Assembly (NCBI GenBank): GCA_023653785.1
Contig: JAMKCH010051458.1
Coordinates: 89,268 to 153,267, forward strand
From: Ophioderma brevispina
Taxonomy: Eukaryota; Echinodermata; Ophiuroidea; Amphilepidida; Ophiodermatidae
Direction of reading: 5' to 3'
Length of the DNA stretch: 64,000 bases
The notes under the pieces are model-generated. The model saw only the letters and a list, made by a program, of their open reading frames with translations. It was not told where the DNA came from and did not search any database. Positions 24,746-35,839 of the stretch are shown here, piece by piece (positions within the stretch are counted from its first letter, which is position 1; every line of letters starts with the position of its first letter). A program made the position numbers and the translations under genes.

Positions 24746-27700
24746 TGAAGGAACTGCAGGAGAAAAAAAAATTACCTTGGCACCAAAGACGTTTCTAAAA
24801 ATCATCCCAAAACAAGATATCAAAATTACAAAATCTTACAAATCTGTTGTTACTTCAGTAAATTACTTTAAAAGCATTAAAGCCTTTTAAAGACTAATGT
24901 AACAATTAGACAGTGACATGTTGTAATCAAGCCAAAAAGAAGAGCTAAAAAAAAAGAAAAACGTCCGGAAAAAACGTGAATTGAGGGAAAGGATTTCTTC
25001 GGTCTGTGTGACGCATCCGTCGTTGCTTATCCATATTGTAGATTAAAATCAAGGAGGGGAAAATAGAATGACTATATTTCGTATGCTAGCCGCCAACCAG
25101 AAAGCATTTGTTACATACAGTCTTGTAGGTCATTGGATCTCATATCTTAAAACAAAGACATTTGTAGTAGCTTTGTTGCCCTTGTTTTGTGGGTGTATAT
25201 GTGTGTGTGTGCTATGAAATTTGATCAGAACTATCGTTCTGAGAACCTGCTGAAACGCCTGCAGAAGGTCCCAATGGAAGACCATCTCCTTTATCAAAGG
25301 TTTTAGATCACCACAAAAAAGTATGCAGTTGCATTTTGGGAATAACTGTTCTGAAGGACTATTGCACCAATGCTTACACTCTGGAGAAAACATTGACATG
25401 TGTCGAAATGTTACTCTCATTCAGCGATATTTTGCAGGCTTTCAAGGAGCCATAGGGACCCGCGAAGTTATGATTTTTGGGTGGGGAGTCCCAGTTGCAG
25501 AGATGAAGGCTCCGAACCAGGCACGGGCATCTTGTTGGCTGCCAATAAACTGATAATAAAAGCCATACAACATTTGCAATGGTAGTAGATCGGGAATTCT
25601 CAAAAAAATTGTGTGAATGATGAGCCATCAGGAAAATTTGGGCCAATGCACGTGGAGTGAAATGGTGGGGGAATTACTGTTGTGTTGACTTTCAAGCTAG
25701 CTGACCTGCAACTTATATCTAACCCTGGCAGAATTATTGTCTTATGGCTTTTCGACCCGTTTGAACTTCCTGTATCGTGACCCTACAGCCACGGTTGACA
25801 ATGTAGACTAATGTTGCTTTGCCAGGTCATCAGTAGAGATTTATTAATGTTATCCATTTCCAAGTGGAATATGATGTTGTTTCTGTCATTAATTGAAGTT
25901 ATGTTGAGGCCCATGTTGATTTCTGTGACCGGGGCCTTGGCCAGGGCTGTTTTTAAATCAAAACAAAATCATAAACTGTCCGAGTGGGCCCAAACACGGT
26001 TGAAGAATCATGGTGTGATGCTTGCTTTGGACATATCTCTGAATGAGTTCCCATTGTCTCTGGCCAACTGTACGGTACAGGACCGTCTTGCCTTAGATGT
26101 TTAAACTGCACGTATCTCTAAGTCATCTTTACAAGCTACAAACCGGATTATGGTAGAAGGTCTGAATTTATCAGACGCCAGCTCAATGTCGTCGACTGTA
26201 TTAGAGGCCAAGGAAGTCTATGGGACTCATGGAAAGCCTGTCGAATTTAGAAGGATGGAGCGACAGCTTTACACTCAATAAAGTTGGACCAGACCATTTC
26301 TGGGCCCGTGACTACCTTTGCTCCCTTTGCTCTCCAAGAGAGTAGACTTGAGGGTGCTTTGTGGGTACCGCCTTTATCTCTACTTTGTCACGGAAAATAA
26401 ATTTCTGGTGGGAAGTATGGGTCCACCGGAAGACAATTATGAGGGGGGGGGCGCGCGATGTTCTCTGTGAAGCTGAGACGTCCGGTTGCTGTATCAATCT
26501 TCCCGCAGACAAGAATATCCACTCGTCAAGATTGGAGTTTTTGCTGATCACAGTTAGGTATCTGATCCCAGATTGATAGCATGCGATTGGGGACTTATGA
26601 TTGTCGGAGAGTCATTCCATAGGAAGCTGCTCCAATCTTTATCTTGCGGTTACTTAAATTTACTAGCTACGATGCTTAATGCTTTTTAAAAGTATTAATT
26701 GAGTACAGATTATTAAGTCTAAATGTGTGCTAACTTGTTTTGGGATGATTAGCAAGTCTTTGCGCAATAATTTTTCTCCTGCAGTTCCTTTAAATTTTCT
26801 GAGGGTATCAAACTTATACGATGCTTAACACTTTTTTAAAGTATTAATGCTGTACGATTTGTTAAGTCAAATGTTGATAATCTTGTTGTGGGATGCTGTT
26901 TGGAAACGTCTTTCCCCAAGTAATTTATTTTCCATGTATTCCTTTAAATATATGAGGGTTTTAAAACTACCATGATACAATATGGATATAACACTTGCCA
27001 TGTTGGCCAGAGCAGAGCGTTCATTGGAGAATGTGTAGAGTTCTGTTCTTACATTTGCTTTTCGGATGATAACAAACACAGTAATCTTAAGAGGAATGTT
27101 AACTATTATATATAGAAGTCTAACTTTGCTTGGCCAGTAACGTTTCTTATAAGTACCCACCAAAACGAGACTATCGAAATTGAAGACCCTAAGACCTATT
27201 TTGCATAGTCTTAGTATTTGGTGAACATGTTAATGACAAAAAAAATAATTCATGAGTGCCTTTTAACTTATCCTAGACCCTAAAAAAAAAGGTCTCGTCA
27301 TCTTATGTGGGCAGGTATTGGAATATTGACCACGATTATCCAAATATGGATGTTTGGCAATGGCGACACTAATTTGCATATTATGTCATCATGTGGACCT
27401 CTGGTAATTTTCAAAATTGTTTCATCTTCTTGATCTTTGACCCTCACAAACATAGGTCTAGTCACCTTATTGTTTATTTATCAACAGAGTGGATGTTAGT
27501 TGTGAATATAGAAATTTTATTTTTAGCTAATGGGACATAATCTGCATATTACGTCATCATGGGGCCATTTCTGGTAACTTTCAAAATGTTTCCATCTTGA
27601 TCTTGACCCTTGAAACATAGGTCCAGTCAACTCATTTGTTCATTTATCAAACAGTATTGGCCGAGATACATCAACAATTTTATGTTTCTGTAATGGCGAT

Positions 27701-27850
27701 ACTTAATTTGCCATAAATTTGCATAAAATGATACGTGGGACACTTTTGATTTTTTTAACTAGCTAATAGTTTTCTACCCATTTTTCTGAATATAGTGATA
27801 TTGATTATGAAGTTATTTCAGGGGGGTGCACGCACACCCCTTCTACCATA
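22485..27850. mobile_element. ~5.4 kb fold-back DNA transposon with long inverted arms
   Basis: The left arm (about 22485-23500, duplicated to 24860) is the inverted counterpart of the right arm (about 26870-27850). Ends share TAGAAGGGG...GCACCCC...CTGAAATA. Inside the arms, a ~180 bp motif (TATGCAAATTAGGGTCGCC...GGGTCAAAGATCAAGATGG) repeats about 2.5 times. The right arm also has a 149 bp tandem repeat (26671-26819 and onward). The equivalent place in copy 1 of the unit (about 14993) lacks all of it. The interior (24900-26640) has no recognisable transposase, so superfamily and target duplication are undetermined. Confidence 0.7.
25811..26275 (+). pseudogene. Decayed ORF inside the fold-back element
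   Basis: A reading frame from 25811 runs 97 codons to a stop at 26102-26104. It then continues in the same frame for about 57 further codons without a stop, with protein-like composition (for example LANCTVQDRLALDV before the stop and SSTVLEAKEVYG after it). This may be a remnant of the element's own gene. I do not recognise any domain or a DDE/D catalytic motif, and the frame could be chance. Confidence 0.25.
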
Positions 27851-27884
27851 GGACATATCGGAACTTATCCTATTTGTCGTTATA

Positions 27885-28783
27885 CAGGGTGAGTCAAAAA
27901 AAAAAACTTTGACCAGGATTGTGTCCTCCATTTTGAGTTTTTAAAATAAATATATATAAAATATGTGGCTATCATCGGAAAGCCTATTTCATCTATTTAA
28001 TTTGCTTGCAAAGGATATATAATCCAAATCGGTTAATCTAGGCCGAGCTACCTCGTTGAATAAGTCGTACGCTTTTCACCCTATCCACGGATTCTCCATT
28101 GAATGCACGGCGCCCGAACTAAGCACATGACTCCAAAAATGCTGTGATAAGGGAGTCTATGTTATGTTCAAATTAAGTGGTATCTTAATGGTTCAAAAAC
28201 CAGTGATAATGGTACGATTTATTTGAAACACTTTGATTTAGGGTAGGCCTACGTGATATTGTTTATTTTTGGTCTCAAAATATAGACAATACTTTAAACC
28301 TCCGCTCAGGAGGTTGTCACTGATTTCTGTTCCTTCATGAGGATGATTCATTCAACTCCTCCAAAAACCTGATTACGCGTATCAAGTTATTTTATTTTTC
28401 AAATGATGTTGATGAGTGATGAGGACGTAGACGGGAAAACGGTATAAGGAGGGCATCGGTGGTAATAACTTGTTGGGGTTGTTAAATAGCGGTCACATTA
28501 TCCTGCAGTCATAATAGCCCGATTTTCTTTGGACACTTGATTTTCTTCGCTAAACGCCGTTCATTTTAATGCTGAATGTGAATCCGGGACAGACAGAGCA
28601 GAAAACCGACTGATTGATTCAAATGATTGTAACTCGGTCTATACATAACCGATTGTGAATAATTTGCAGCAAATAAAGATAATGAACTAAGGTTGTCAGA
28701 TGATATCACAGACTGTTAGTATACGTTTACTTGACATTTCAAATGGCGGACACAATCCGGGTCAAAGTTTTTTGACTCACCCG
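27885..28783. mobile_element. Mariner-like MITE, 899 bp, TA target duplication
   Basis: Ends CAGGGTGAGTCAAAAAA and TTTTTTGACTCACCCG are inverted repeats continuing inward to the GGCGGACACAATC block, about 45 bp in total. TA flanks both sides (27883-27884 and 28784-28785). The equivalent site in copy 1 of the duplicated unit (15020-15021) has a single TA and no element. No transposase ORF is present. Its right-hand interior matches the ~200 bp elements at 15117 and 28852, which look like deletion derivatives. Confidence 0.85.
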
Positions 28784-28851
28784 TAGCTTTTCAAATTCGT
28801 CTAGTCTTTTCTTTCATCATTATTTATTCTTTTGTTTCAATTTTACATTGT

Positions 28852-29049
28852 CAGGGTGAGAAAAAAAACTTGACCCTGATTGTGTCCGCCATTTTGATTT
28901 TGTTATATCAACCGATGATGAAATATTTGTAGCAAAAGTAAAGATAATAAACTTACTAAGCTTCAGTAATACCGATTGTTAGATATATGTTACTTAAAAA
29001 TCAAAATGGCGGACACAATCAGGGTTCAAGGTTTTTGATGGGCAACCCG
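28852..29049. mobile_element. Small mariner-like MITE (~200 bp)
   Basis: The left end is TCAGGGTGAGAAAAAAAACTT, with an inverted GGCGGACACAATCAGGGTTC block at the right; the right extremity is worn. It is the copy 2 counterpart of 15117-15332 and lies about 70 bp downstream of the 899 bp relative. Confidence 0.75.
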
Positions 29050-30856
29050 TAGTTATCCGAAGTCACAGGCCGTTATTACAATTAAGATACATCAGACCGT
29101 TATTTGTTCCAGGAACAGCGGTTATTGGAAGTTCTGGGAAAAAATGATTGGATGTTTTTTTACCACGTGCAAGTTGATATGGCCAAGGGAAAAAAAGACC
29201 CGCGCGCATTGGTTCAAAATTGGTCTTTTACAACGCATTGTTTTAGGTTCTTGCCACATTGACAGATTTTTTTTTTCATTCAGAGAAACATTAATAATTC
29301 GGCGAAAAAAAAAAATAAAAAGTGGGTCAAAAGCAAATAAAAAAACAAAATCCCGTATTTCGCATTAGCATTGTTCTTTAAAAAAAGGCGCATTTCGCAT
29401 TTTTCACATTTCTTCTGAGACCAAACGTGTTTTTTGTTTTGGCCTCTCCTAAACAAAACCCAAATGAAAAGCGATGGAAAAGTGTGGGCAGTTCGCCAGT
29501 CCTGCAATTAATTTTGTTATAATGCTGAAATCGAAATAAGGGATGACGTTCCCACCGCGCCAAGTGTTGATATACGAAAATGTCCAAATGTCCGCAGTGG
29601 TGTGGGTCGGAATCACTGATTGGTCATTTGCAAGTGACTTTCAATTCAAATAAGAGCGCTTGATAACGGCTGAAAGTAATCATAGTCCGGCAGGTATCAT
29701 AGTCCGGGCTCCATAGACGACAACGGAATAAAGCTTGAAACGAATGTTGCGTGAAGTCAACTGAAACGATTGCCCTATTGTTCACCATTGTTCCCTGACC
29801 GTGAGCCCGGAGTTAACTAAAGGGTAGATTCTCCTGCCACACCTGCTACCGCCAAATACCACTAATTACATGCTGACCGTTACAATAGTCTGTCAGTGAG
29901 CTAAAATAACAAATTAATGAATTCAAATAACGGAGCGGTGTAGTTGATTTATGTACAAACAAAATCATTCACAAGTCATACTCTGTGCCAGTGAGAGCAA
30001 ACCAAAAGTTTGTATCAGTACGTCATGTTGCTGTCTATTCGCTACATCCGTCCCACCATCGCTGTGTGTGACTTCTGTCTTTGTCGGACGTGAACCAACT
30101 TCACCGATTTTCACTCTCCAGTCATCACTGTTCTTCATTGGTTGTCTGAACTGCACAGGACGATATTTTCCTACACGGGATGGGTTGAAAGTTCCTCCCT
30201 GGCGCCGAGGCATGGTAAAGTGAGGCTACAAGAAAGCATGCACCTAATGATAATTATTCAAAATCCAGTTGCATTTTTATCGTTCAACTGAGGATGCATG
30301 ACTTTCCAAAAGGAGAAGTATTTAAAAAATCAGTTGCATGGCCCGGTGAAATAAGAAATGAATTCACTGGCATTTGCCTTTAATTTTGCGTCCCTCCTGA
30401 AAAGTAAAGAGAACATCTGAGCTGCGAGTTCTAGATTTTAATACCTCCTAGCTTGATGGTACTTGTACTGCGAACAGAGAAACCTCGACATGGGATGCAT
30501 GGGGGAAGTCTATTCCATACGTCTTGCTGAAGAAATGTCACGCTCCGAGGTCTGCGGTTCGACAGTCGACTTTCGGCTTGAAACAACCAAATTCCAAATG
30601 ATAAGTTAGACTGTTAGAAGTTCTCTACTGATAAGCGCAAGTGGCTTTTCTCAAATTTATACTCTAAAATGTGCAGAGTTGCTTTAATTTATCAAAACAA
30701 TCATCTCTAATTTTAGTGCCGAATAAAGGAGGCCTTGCCTGGGAGAATCTAAACAGGAAAATGCTACCTTGGCAATTTTAAGTGGTATTTTAGCTTTTTT
30801 CCCCTCTACCAGATACAGATTTGCCCTAAGTCCACTAACCACCCCGCTTGTTTACA

Positions 30857-31235
30857 AAGGCCGACCCCCCCCGTCGAATAGAGGATTTCCGATGATGGGC
30901 CGCCCGTCCAATTTAAAAAACAAATGGTGTTTTTTGCATGTACATGATGCTTGTCCATATTAATAATCACTGTGTGAAATAGCTAAGCTCAATCGAAGTC
31001 CTTCATATAGACAAATCCATATTTGTTTAAAAATTCCGGATCCGGAGTGTGTTTGTAATACACAGTATCCTATGGCACTGTTATTATACACCAGAAATGT
31101 TTGACGCTCATACGAAAACTCCTATTCATCTCAAACTTTGGAATTGAGCATTCTAGGTGACATTCTTTAGGTTTAGTTGCTATTCTTAATTAATATATAA
31201 AAAAGTAGATTCAGAAATATCTGACGTTCTAGACT
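30857..31235 (+). mobile_element. T9-like MITE, copy 1
   Basis: Shares a continuous series of blocks with 35374-35725 (GCATGTACAT.ATGCTTGTCCATAT, GGATCCGGA, ACACAGTATCCTATGG). The right end is GACT-TTAA (TTAA at 31236-31239) and the left end is degraded. The equivalent region of duplicated unit copy 1 (about 17480-17700) holds unrelated GC-richer sequence instead. Confidence 0.6.
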
Positions 31236-31576
31236 TTAAGGACCGCGCCGTGTTATAAAGAGGCTTGGAAGCATTTAGATTTTCAAGCTTTTTATTAATA
31301 CCCCCCAACACAATACAAGAATTATGCTGGGATTTATATTTATTGCATTTAGTCCCACCCTTAAATTTTAATTCATTTTTAATTGCTGACAAAAGGACCC
31401 CAAAATTCGCCGATCGCATAGACATTTGCGACAAATCTGATTTCACTTGGCTTTGCGCGTGGACATGGTTTATAGACAAACTTTTTTCTTGGCTTCAGAT
31501 TAATTTCATCTCCTTCATTAAGCCGTGATATATTTTCCCTACATTTATTATTTGTAAGGGTGGGGTCAAAGGTTAA

Positions 31577-31933
31577 AATGGAATGGTCCGATTTAACCAT
31601 ATAAAGTTTTCATCTTCATCTTTTGGCCTCTACCCCAGCCCCAAAACCCCACGCACCTGTAAAGTTCCGTGCCGATATTTCATTCCATTTTGATGTGAGA
31701 GCTAAAAACGTGATTTTGTAAGCCCCATAGATAATAGAGTACTCTATAAAATATAAAAATTGGTCGACCAAAACGGAGCACATTTTCGCTCATAACTTCC
31801 AAACCAAACATCCTTTAACCCGTAAGATTTCACAGGGTAAATGAAAAAAATTAGTACCTTCCTTCAGATACCAAAATTTTGACCACTTCCGGTAAAATCT
31901 GGGGACAACTATTGGAGATCGGTCCATGGACCT
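31577..31933 (+). mobile_element. TTAA-flanked MITE, family T6 (357 bp)
   Basis: TTAA lies at 31573-31576 and 31934-31937. The right end GGTCCATGGACCT is itself palindromic and pairs imperfectly with AATGGAATGGTCC at the left. Related copies are at 18117-18582 and, inverted, at 56170-56497, so the family is dispersed rather than only duplicated with the unit. Confidence 0.7.
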
Positions 31934-32102
31934 TTAAAATAACGCTCGGTGTTTATTTTGATCTCTCCTCATTCAAATTGTATGGTTATATAATCAGATT
32001 ATACACATTTTATATTACTGTATTATTATCTCATACAATATAAAATATAACCCTTATGTACTTGTAATTTACTGTATTATATTTATATCATAAAAAAGTA
32101 AA

Positions 32103-32585
32103 AGCTTGTGCGCGGAGTGCCCATCTCTAGGCGTCTATATGGGTAAATTTCGACACTTGTGACACTGCGACACAGCCATTCTTATCTTGTGACACTCGCG
32201 ACACAGCTGTTCTTATCTTGTGACATTCTGACACTTGGCTTCTTATCCAGTGACAGTCATTCATAAATCTTGCGACTCTGCGACAGCCATAGTTATTTTG
32301 TCAACCCATGTAGACCCCTATCTCTCTTTCTTTAGCGTTTGGGCCAGACTCCTCCGTATTATGTTTGCTGTGGGGGGTTCGCCACTCCTCCCGCACAGCG
32401 AGTCTGTTACTTTCCCAGCATTGAATAATGCTGGTACCCATTTATACACCTGGGTGGAGAGGAGTAATTAAGGTAAAGTGCATTACTCAAGGGCACAACA
32501 CGTTGGCCGCAGTGGGACTCGAACCCACGACCTTTTGGATTGCGGGACGAGCGCTCAATCCACTGGACCACACGTGACCTCATAT
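32103..32585 (-). repeat. tRNA-derived SINE, copy d (interrupted)
   Basis: On the minus strand, the tRNA-like head (32572-32503) has a perfect-looking A box (TGGTCCAGTGG) and B box (GGTTCGAGTCC). The body contains CTTGAGTAATGCACTTTACC. A 191 bp element (32129-32319) is inserted in the 3' body. The anticodon arm does not fold convincingly as a tRNA, so it is not called as a tRNA gene. Confidence 0.85.
32129..32319. mobile_element. 191 bp MITE made of a minisatellite, 6 bp target duplication
   Basis: Ends AGGCGTCTATATGGGT and ACCCATGTAGACCCCT are inverted repeats of about 16 bp. ATCTCT flanks both sides (32123-32128 and 32320-32325), and the otherwise near-identical duplicate has a single ATCTCT at 33360-33365. 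The interior consists of about five degenerate copies of a ~30 bp unit with TCTTATCTTGTGACACTGCGACACAGCCAT-like content (shown here only as short words: CTTGTGACA, GCGACACAGC). No ORF. Confidence 0.85.
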
Positions 32586-33334
32586 ATCATAGGCCTATTG
32601 ATTTGTATCGGAAATAAATAAATGAACATGAAAGTGCAAGTTCGGATATAGAACTATATAGAAGTATATAAACCCATCACGCCGAAATAAGGGAAAAGAT
32701 CCACAAGATCAACTATCATGGTGCATGAGGGACTTGGAACAAGCCTATTGCAAACATTGCTTTCTGTTGTGCAATCGATAGAAGGCACATGCTAATTCAT
32801 CTCAAATTATGAAAACAACACCCAAAACGTCAAAGTAAAATTAATTCCTGTGATGAGTATATAATATTTTTAATTTCCAAAATTCCAATCCATTCCCACA
32901 ACCAGAAAAGATTAGAAGCTATTTAGAGAAAATGTCTAATAGCTTCCAATCACATTTACGTCAGTCAGGTAGGAGAGGAGACAAGAATTACGCACATAGA
33001 AAAAAAAAAAAAAAAAAAATCCAAACCAAACATCCTTTAACCCGTAAGATTTCACAGGGTAAATGAAAAAAATTAGTACCTTCCTTCAGATACCAAAATT
33101 TTGACCACTTCCGGTAAAATCTGGGGACAACTATTGGAGATCGGTCCATGGACCTTTAAAATAACGCTCGGTGTTTATTTTGATCTCTCCTCATTCAAAT
33201 TGTATGGTTATATAATCAGATTATACACATTTTATATTACTGTATTATTATCTCATACAATATAAAATATAACCCTTATGTACTTGTAATTTACTGTATT
33301 ATATTTATATCATAAAAAAGTAAAGTCTCGTGCC

Positions 33335-33625
33335 GAGCAAGCTCGTGCGCGGAGTGCCCATCTCTCTTTCTTTAGCGTTTGGGCCAGACTCCTCCGTATT
33401 ATGTTTGCTGTGGGGGGTTCGCCACTCCTCCCGCACAGCGAGTCTGTTACTTTCCCAGCATTGAATAATGCTGGTACCCATTTATACACCTGGGTGGAGA
33501 GGAGTAATTAAGGTAAAGTGCATTACTCAAGGGCACAACACGTTGGCCGCAGTGGGACTCGAACCCACGACCTTTTGGATTGCGGGACGAGCGCTCAATC
33601 CACTGGACCACACGTGACCTCATAT
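33335..33625 (-). repeat. tRNA-derived SINE, copy e
   Basis: This uninterrupted duplicate of SINE d has its tRNA-like head at 33612-33543 with intact A and B boxes. It lacks the 191 bp element. Confidence 0.85.
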
Positions 33626-34107
33626 ATCATAGGCCTATTGATTTGTATCGGAAATAAATAAATGAACATGAAAGTGCAAGTTCGGATATAGAACTATATA
33701 GAAGTATATAAACCCATCACGCCGAAATAAGGGAAAAGATCCACAAGATCAACTATCATGGTGCATGAGGGACTTGGAACAAGCCTATTGCAAACATTGC
33801 TTTCTGTTGTGCAATCGATAGAAGGCACATGCTAATTCATCTCAAATTATGAAAACAACACCCAAAACGTCAAAGTAAAATTAATTCCTGTGATGAGTAT
33901 ATAATATTTTTAATTTCCAAAATTCCAATCCATTCCCACAACCAGAAAAGATTAGAAGCTATTTAGAGAAAATGTCTAATAGCTTCCAATCACATTTACG
34001 TCAGTCAGGTAGGAGAGGAGACAAGAATTACGCACATAGCTCAACAGACTTTCGACCTTTGTACTGCTTCCTTTTGTGCCTGTCAATAAAACGGATATAA
34101 ATAGATC

Positions 34108-34862
34108 AACAAAGGTGACCTAGGGAACTACGTCAACAAAACACCAACCAACCAATGAGATGGTTGAAAAACAATGACATCATATCCCATTTTTAGCCAC
34201 AGAGAGCTATATAAACCCAGGCGCAAGCGTTCACAGCTATCGATAGCGCAAAGTGCCCTAAAGATCCCCGTACTGCTCGGGTGGCCGCCTGCCCCGGTTT
34301 GCCGCAAAAATGACGAACTGGAAGTGGGTGCTGTCGCATACTGGGAAAAAATCTCCTCTTCGGACTTAAACGCTTACTTCGTAGCCTTTCTGGAGTTTCT
34401 ACTCTGGATTAACCACAACCCGGTCCTGGGCTGAGTTCTTGCCGTAGCGGCCCCGCTGCCACTGTGATGTGCTTAGGGGTTGGCAAGAAGCTCTCGGGGC
34501 CACCAGTACCTTGTCTGTCTGCCTCGGAGTTGCGGTAAGGATGCCTGTGCTACGTGCATGGGCACTCAAACCGATGGAAACTTCTCCAGGCAGAGATGGG
34601 GTTTTGGTGGACTTGAGAAAAATCATCCGTCGACGCCAGTGCAACCAAGAAGCGGAAAGGATACCATCGTGGATTGAAGAACGTTGTGGCTACGAAAAAG
34701 CATAGTGAATTGTAGATAGAGGCACTGCTTATTTTGGAAAGCCTTTATTGTCACTTCACCAGCTCTTAAGTAAGCGTTTTGTTCCGTTGAAGTTAGATCT
34801 TTTCTTAGTATGCGACACCACCTACTTCCGGGTTTAAGGTTTGCAAATCACCGGGTAAGGAG
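34108..34862 (+). repeat. Repeated block P, copy 2, with CCAAT and TATA boxes
   Basis: Better-preserved copy of 2727-3545. ACCAACCAATGAG (34146-34158) and TATATAAACCC (34209-34219) are spaced like a Pol II promoter, and a GC-rich body follows (about 34250-34690). The longest frames are 86 codons (34174-34434) and 78 codons (34469-34705), neither recognised. Copies diverge by frame-shifting indels, which argues against a shared protein. Candidate explanations are an LTR-like promoter segment, a long non-coding RNA gene or a decayed duplicate. Confidence 0.55.
34146..34219 (+). promoter_or_regulatory. Candidate Pol II core promoter in block P
   Basis: A CCAAT box in ACCAACCAATGAG and a TATATAAA box lie about 60 bp apart upstream of a GC-rich body. 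The spacing is typical of strong TATA promoters. Copy 1 keeps the CTATATAA core (about 2829-2836) but its CCAAT region is mutated. Confidence 0.4.
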
Positions 34863-35373
34863 CTAGGCAGTTACTCAATCAAGGGCGTTTCCCCTCCATA
34901 GAATCGTAAGCATTATACCACGTATCCAGTTCATTGAGCCGGCTATGCGTGCTGAGCGCTTGAATACACCCAGTAATATGCATACACAGCATAAGCTTTG
35001 GATGTACAATTATCAATATTGCAATTGTGTTACTCATTTGATGCAGGAGAAAATAAATAGAATTTATTTAAAGTGGATATTACACCATATTTTGTGTGTG
35101 TTTACGCCTGTGTAAGTTATTGTTTTCCACCCTTCTCTGGGCAGACCCAACGTTTTGATCCCAAAACACATTGGTATCATGCCAGTTTCCAATTTAAACA
35201 ACCCCAAATTGTTTGATATCCTTACCATAGTTTGATAATTTGTTTTATTGAAAGTTTTTGCTGTGTATGTGTGATCTGAACAGACAAGTAGATCTCAGCA
35301 AATCATCGTACACAAAGTACAATATCAGCAATAATACTGTACTGTAACTCTCCCCTCCCTGAATGACACTTAA
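34863..35373. other. No gene seen
   Basis: AT-rich non-coding sequence between block P and a MITE. No repeat partner or exon was recognised. Confidence 0.5.
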
Positions 35374-35725
35374 AGCCGCCTTCGATATTTCCTGATGAGG
35401 GGGCCCTCAATTTCCAAAAAAAAGCGTGTTTTTTTGCATGTACATAATGCTTGTCCATATACTAATCACTTGTGTGATTGCTAACTGAAATCGAATCCTT
35501 CATAATAGAAACTCAAACTGTGTTATAAACCGGATCCGGATTTTGTTATACACAGTATCCTATGGGAACGTAATACTACACTAAATGTTTACTGCCATCA
35601 AAAACGAAAAATCCGATTCATCTCAAATTTCGGATTGTGCATTTTAGGTTTACGATCTTTAGTTCTAGTGACTATTTTTCATTATTACACAAAAAAATTA
35701 ATATTTCGAATCTCTGAGTCAGACT
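35374..35725 (+). mobile_element. T9-like MITE, copy 2 (352 bp)
   Basis: TTAA lies at 35370-35373 and 35726-35729. The element starts AGCCGCC and ends AGACT. Beyond the AG/CT ends the inverted repeat is poor, so the family assignment rests on homology to 30857-31235 and the matching TTAA flanks. Confidence 0.6.
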
Positions 35726-35839
35726 TTAAACTTGGTTTGGTGAAAGCACCCAAATTCTAGTTCTTTATGGAAAATTACCAGATAATATACCTAAAATCAC
35801 ACAATTTTGATTTTTTTTTAAAATAAAACAAATCTTGAT

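Larger units (their letters stand above)
19263..32755 (+). repeat. Long duplicated unit, copy 2 (~13.5 kb with insertions)
   Basis: Second copy of the unit at 11604-19262, in the same orientation and directly adjacent. Its sequence is cleaner, as the palindromic array shows. Extra length comes mainly from the fold-back element (22485-27850), the 899 bp MITE (27885-28783), a T9-like element (30857-31235) and a 191 bp element (32129-32319). It may be a tandem segmental duplication or the alternative haplotype placed in series by the assembler. Confidence 0.85.
31797..34039 (+). repeat. 1.0-1.2 kb tandem duplication joined by 20 A
   Basis: 31797-32999 and 33020-34039 match almost base for base. 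Both start TCCAAACCAAACATCC and end CGCACATAG. A pure run of 20 A (about 33000-33019) sits at the junction. The differences I see are a 191 bp insertion in the first copy and a ~15 bp indel near 32104/33323. Such identity means a very recent event or an assembly join of two alleles. Confidence 0.9.

Noticed and set aside
24507..24890. 127-codon ORF in the fold-back element
   Set aside because: It lies in the inverted arm and is broken in the other arm copies, so it is not a conserved protein.
32503..32572. tRNA gene (minus strand), also at 33543-33612
   Set aside because: A and B boxes are good but the anticodon arm does not fold properly, and the sequence continues into a repeated SINE body.
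34174..34705. Histone gene, because of CCAAT and TATA boxes and a GC-rich body
   Set aside because: No frame matches any core histone, and the histone 3' hairpin is absent.
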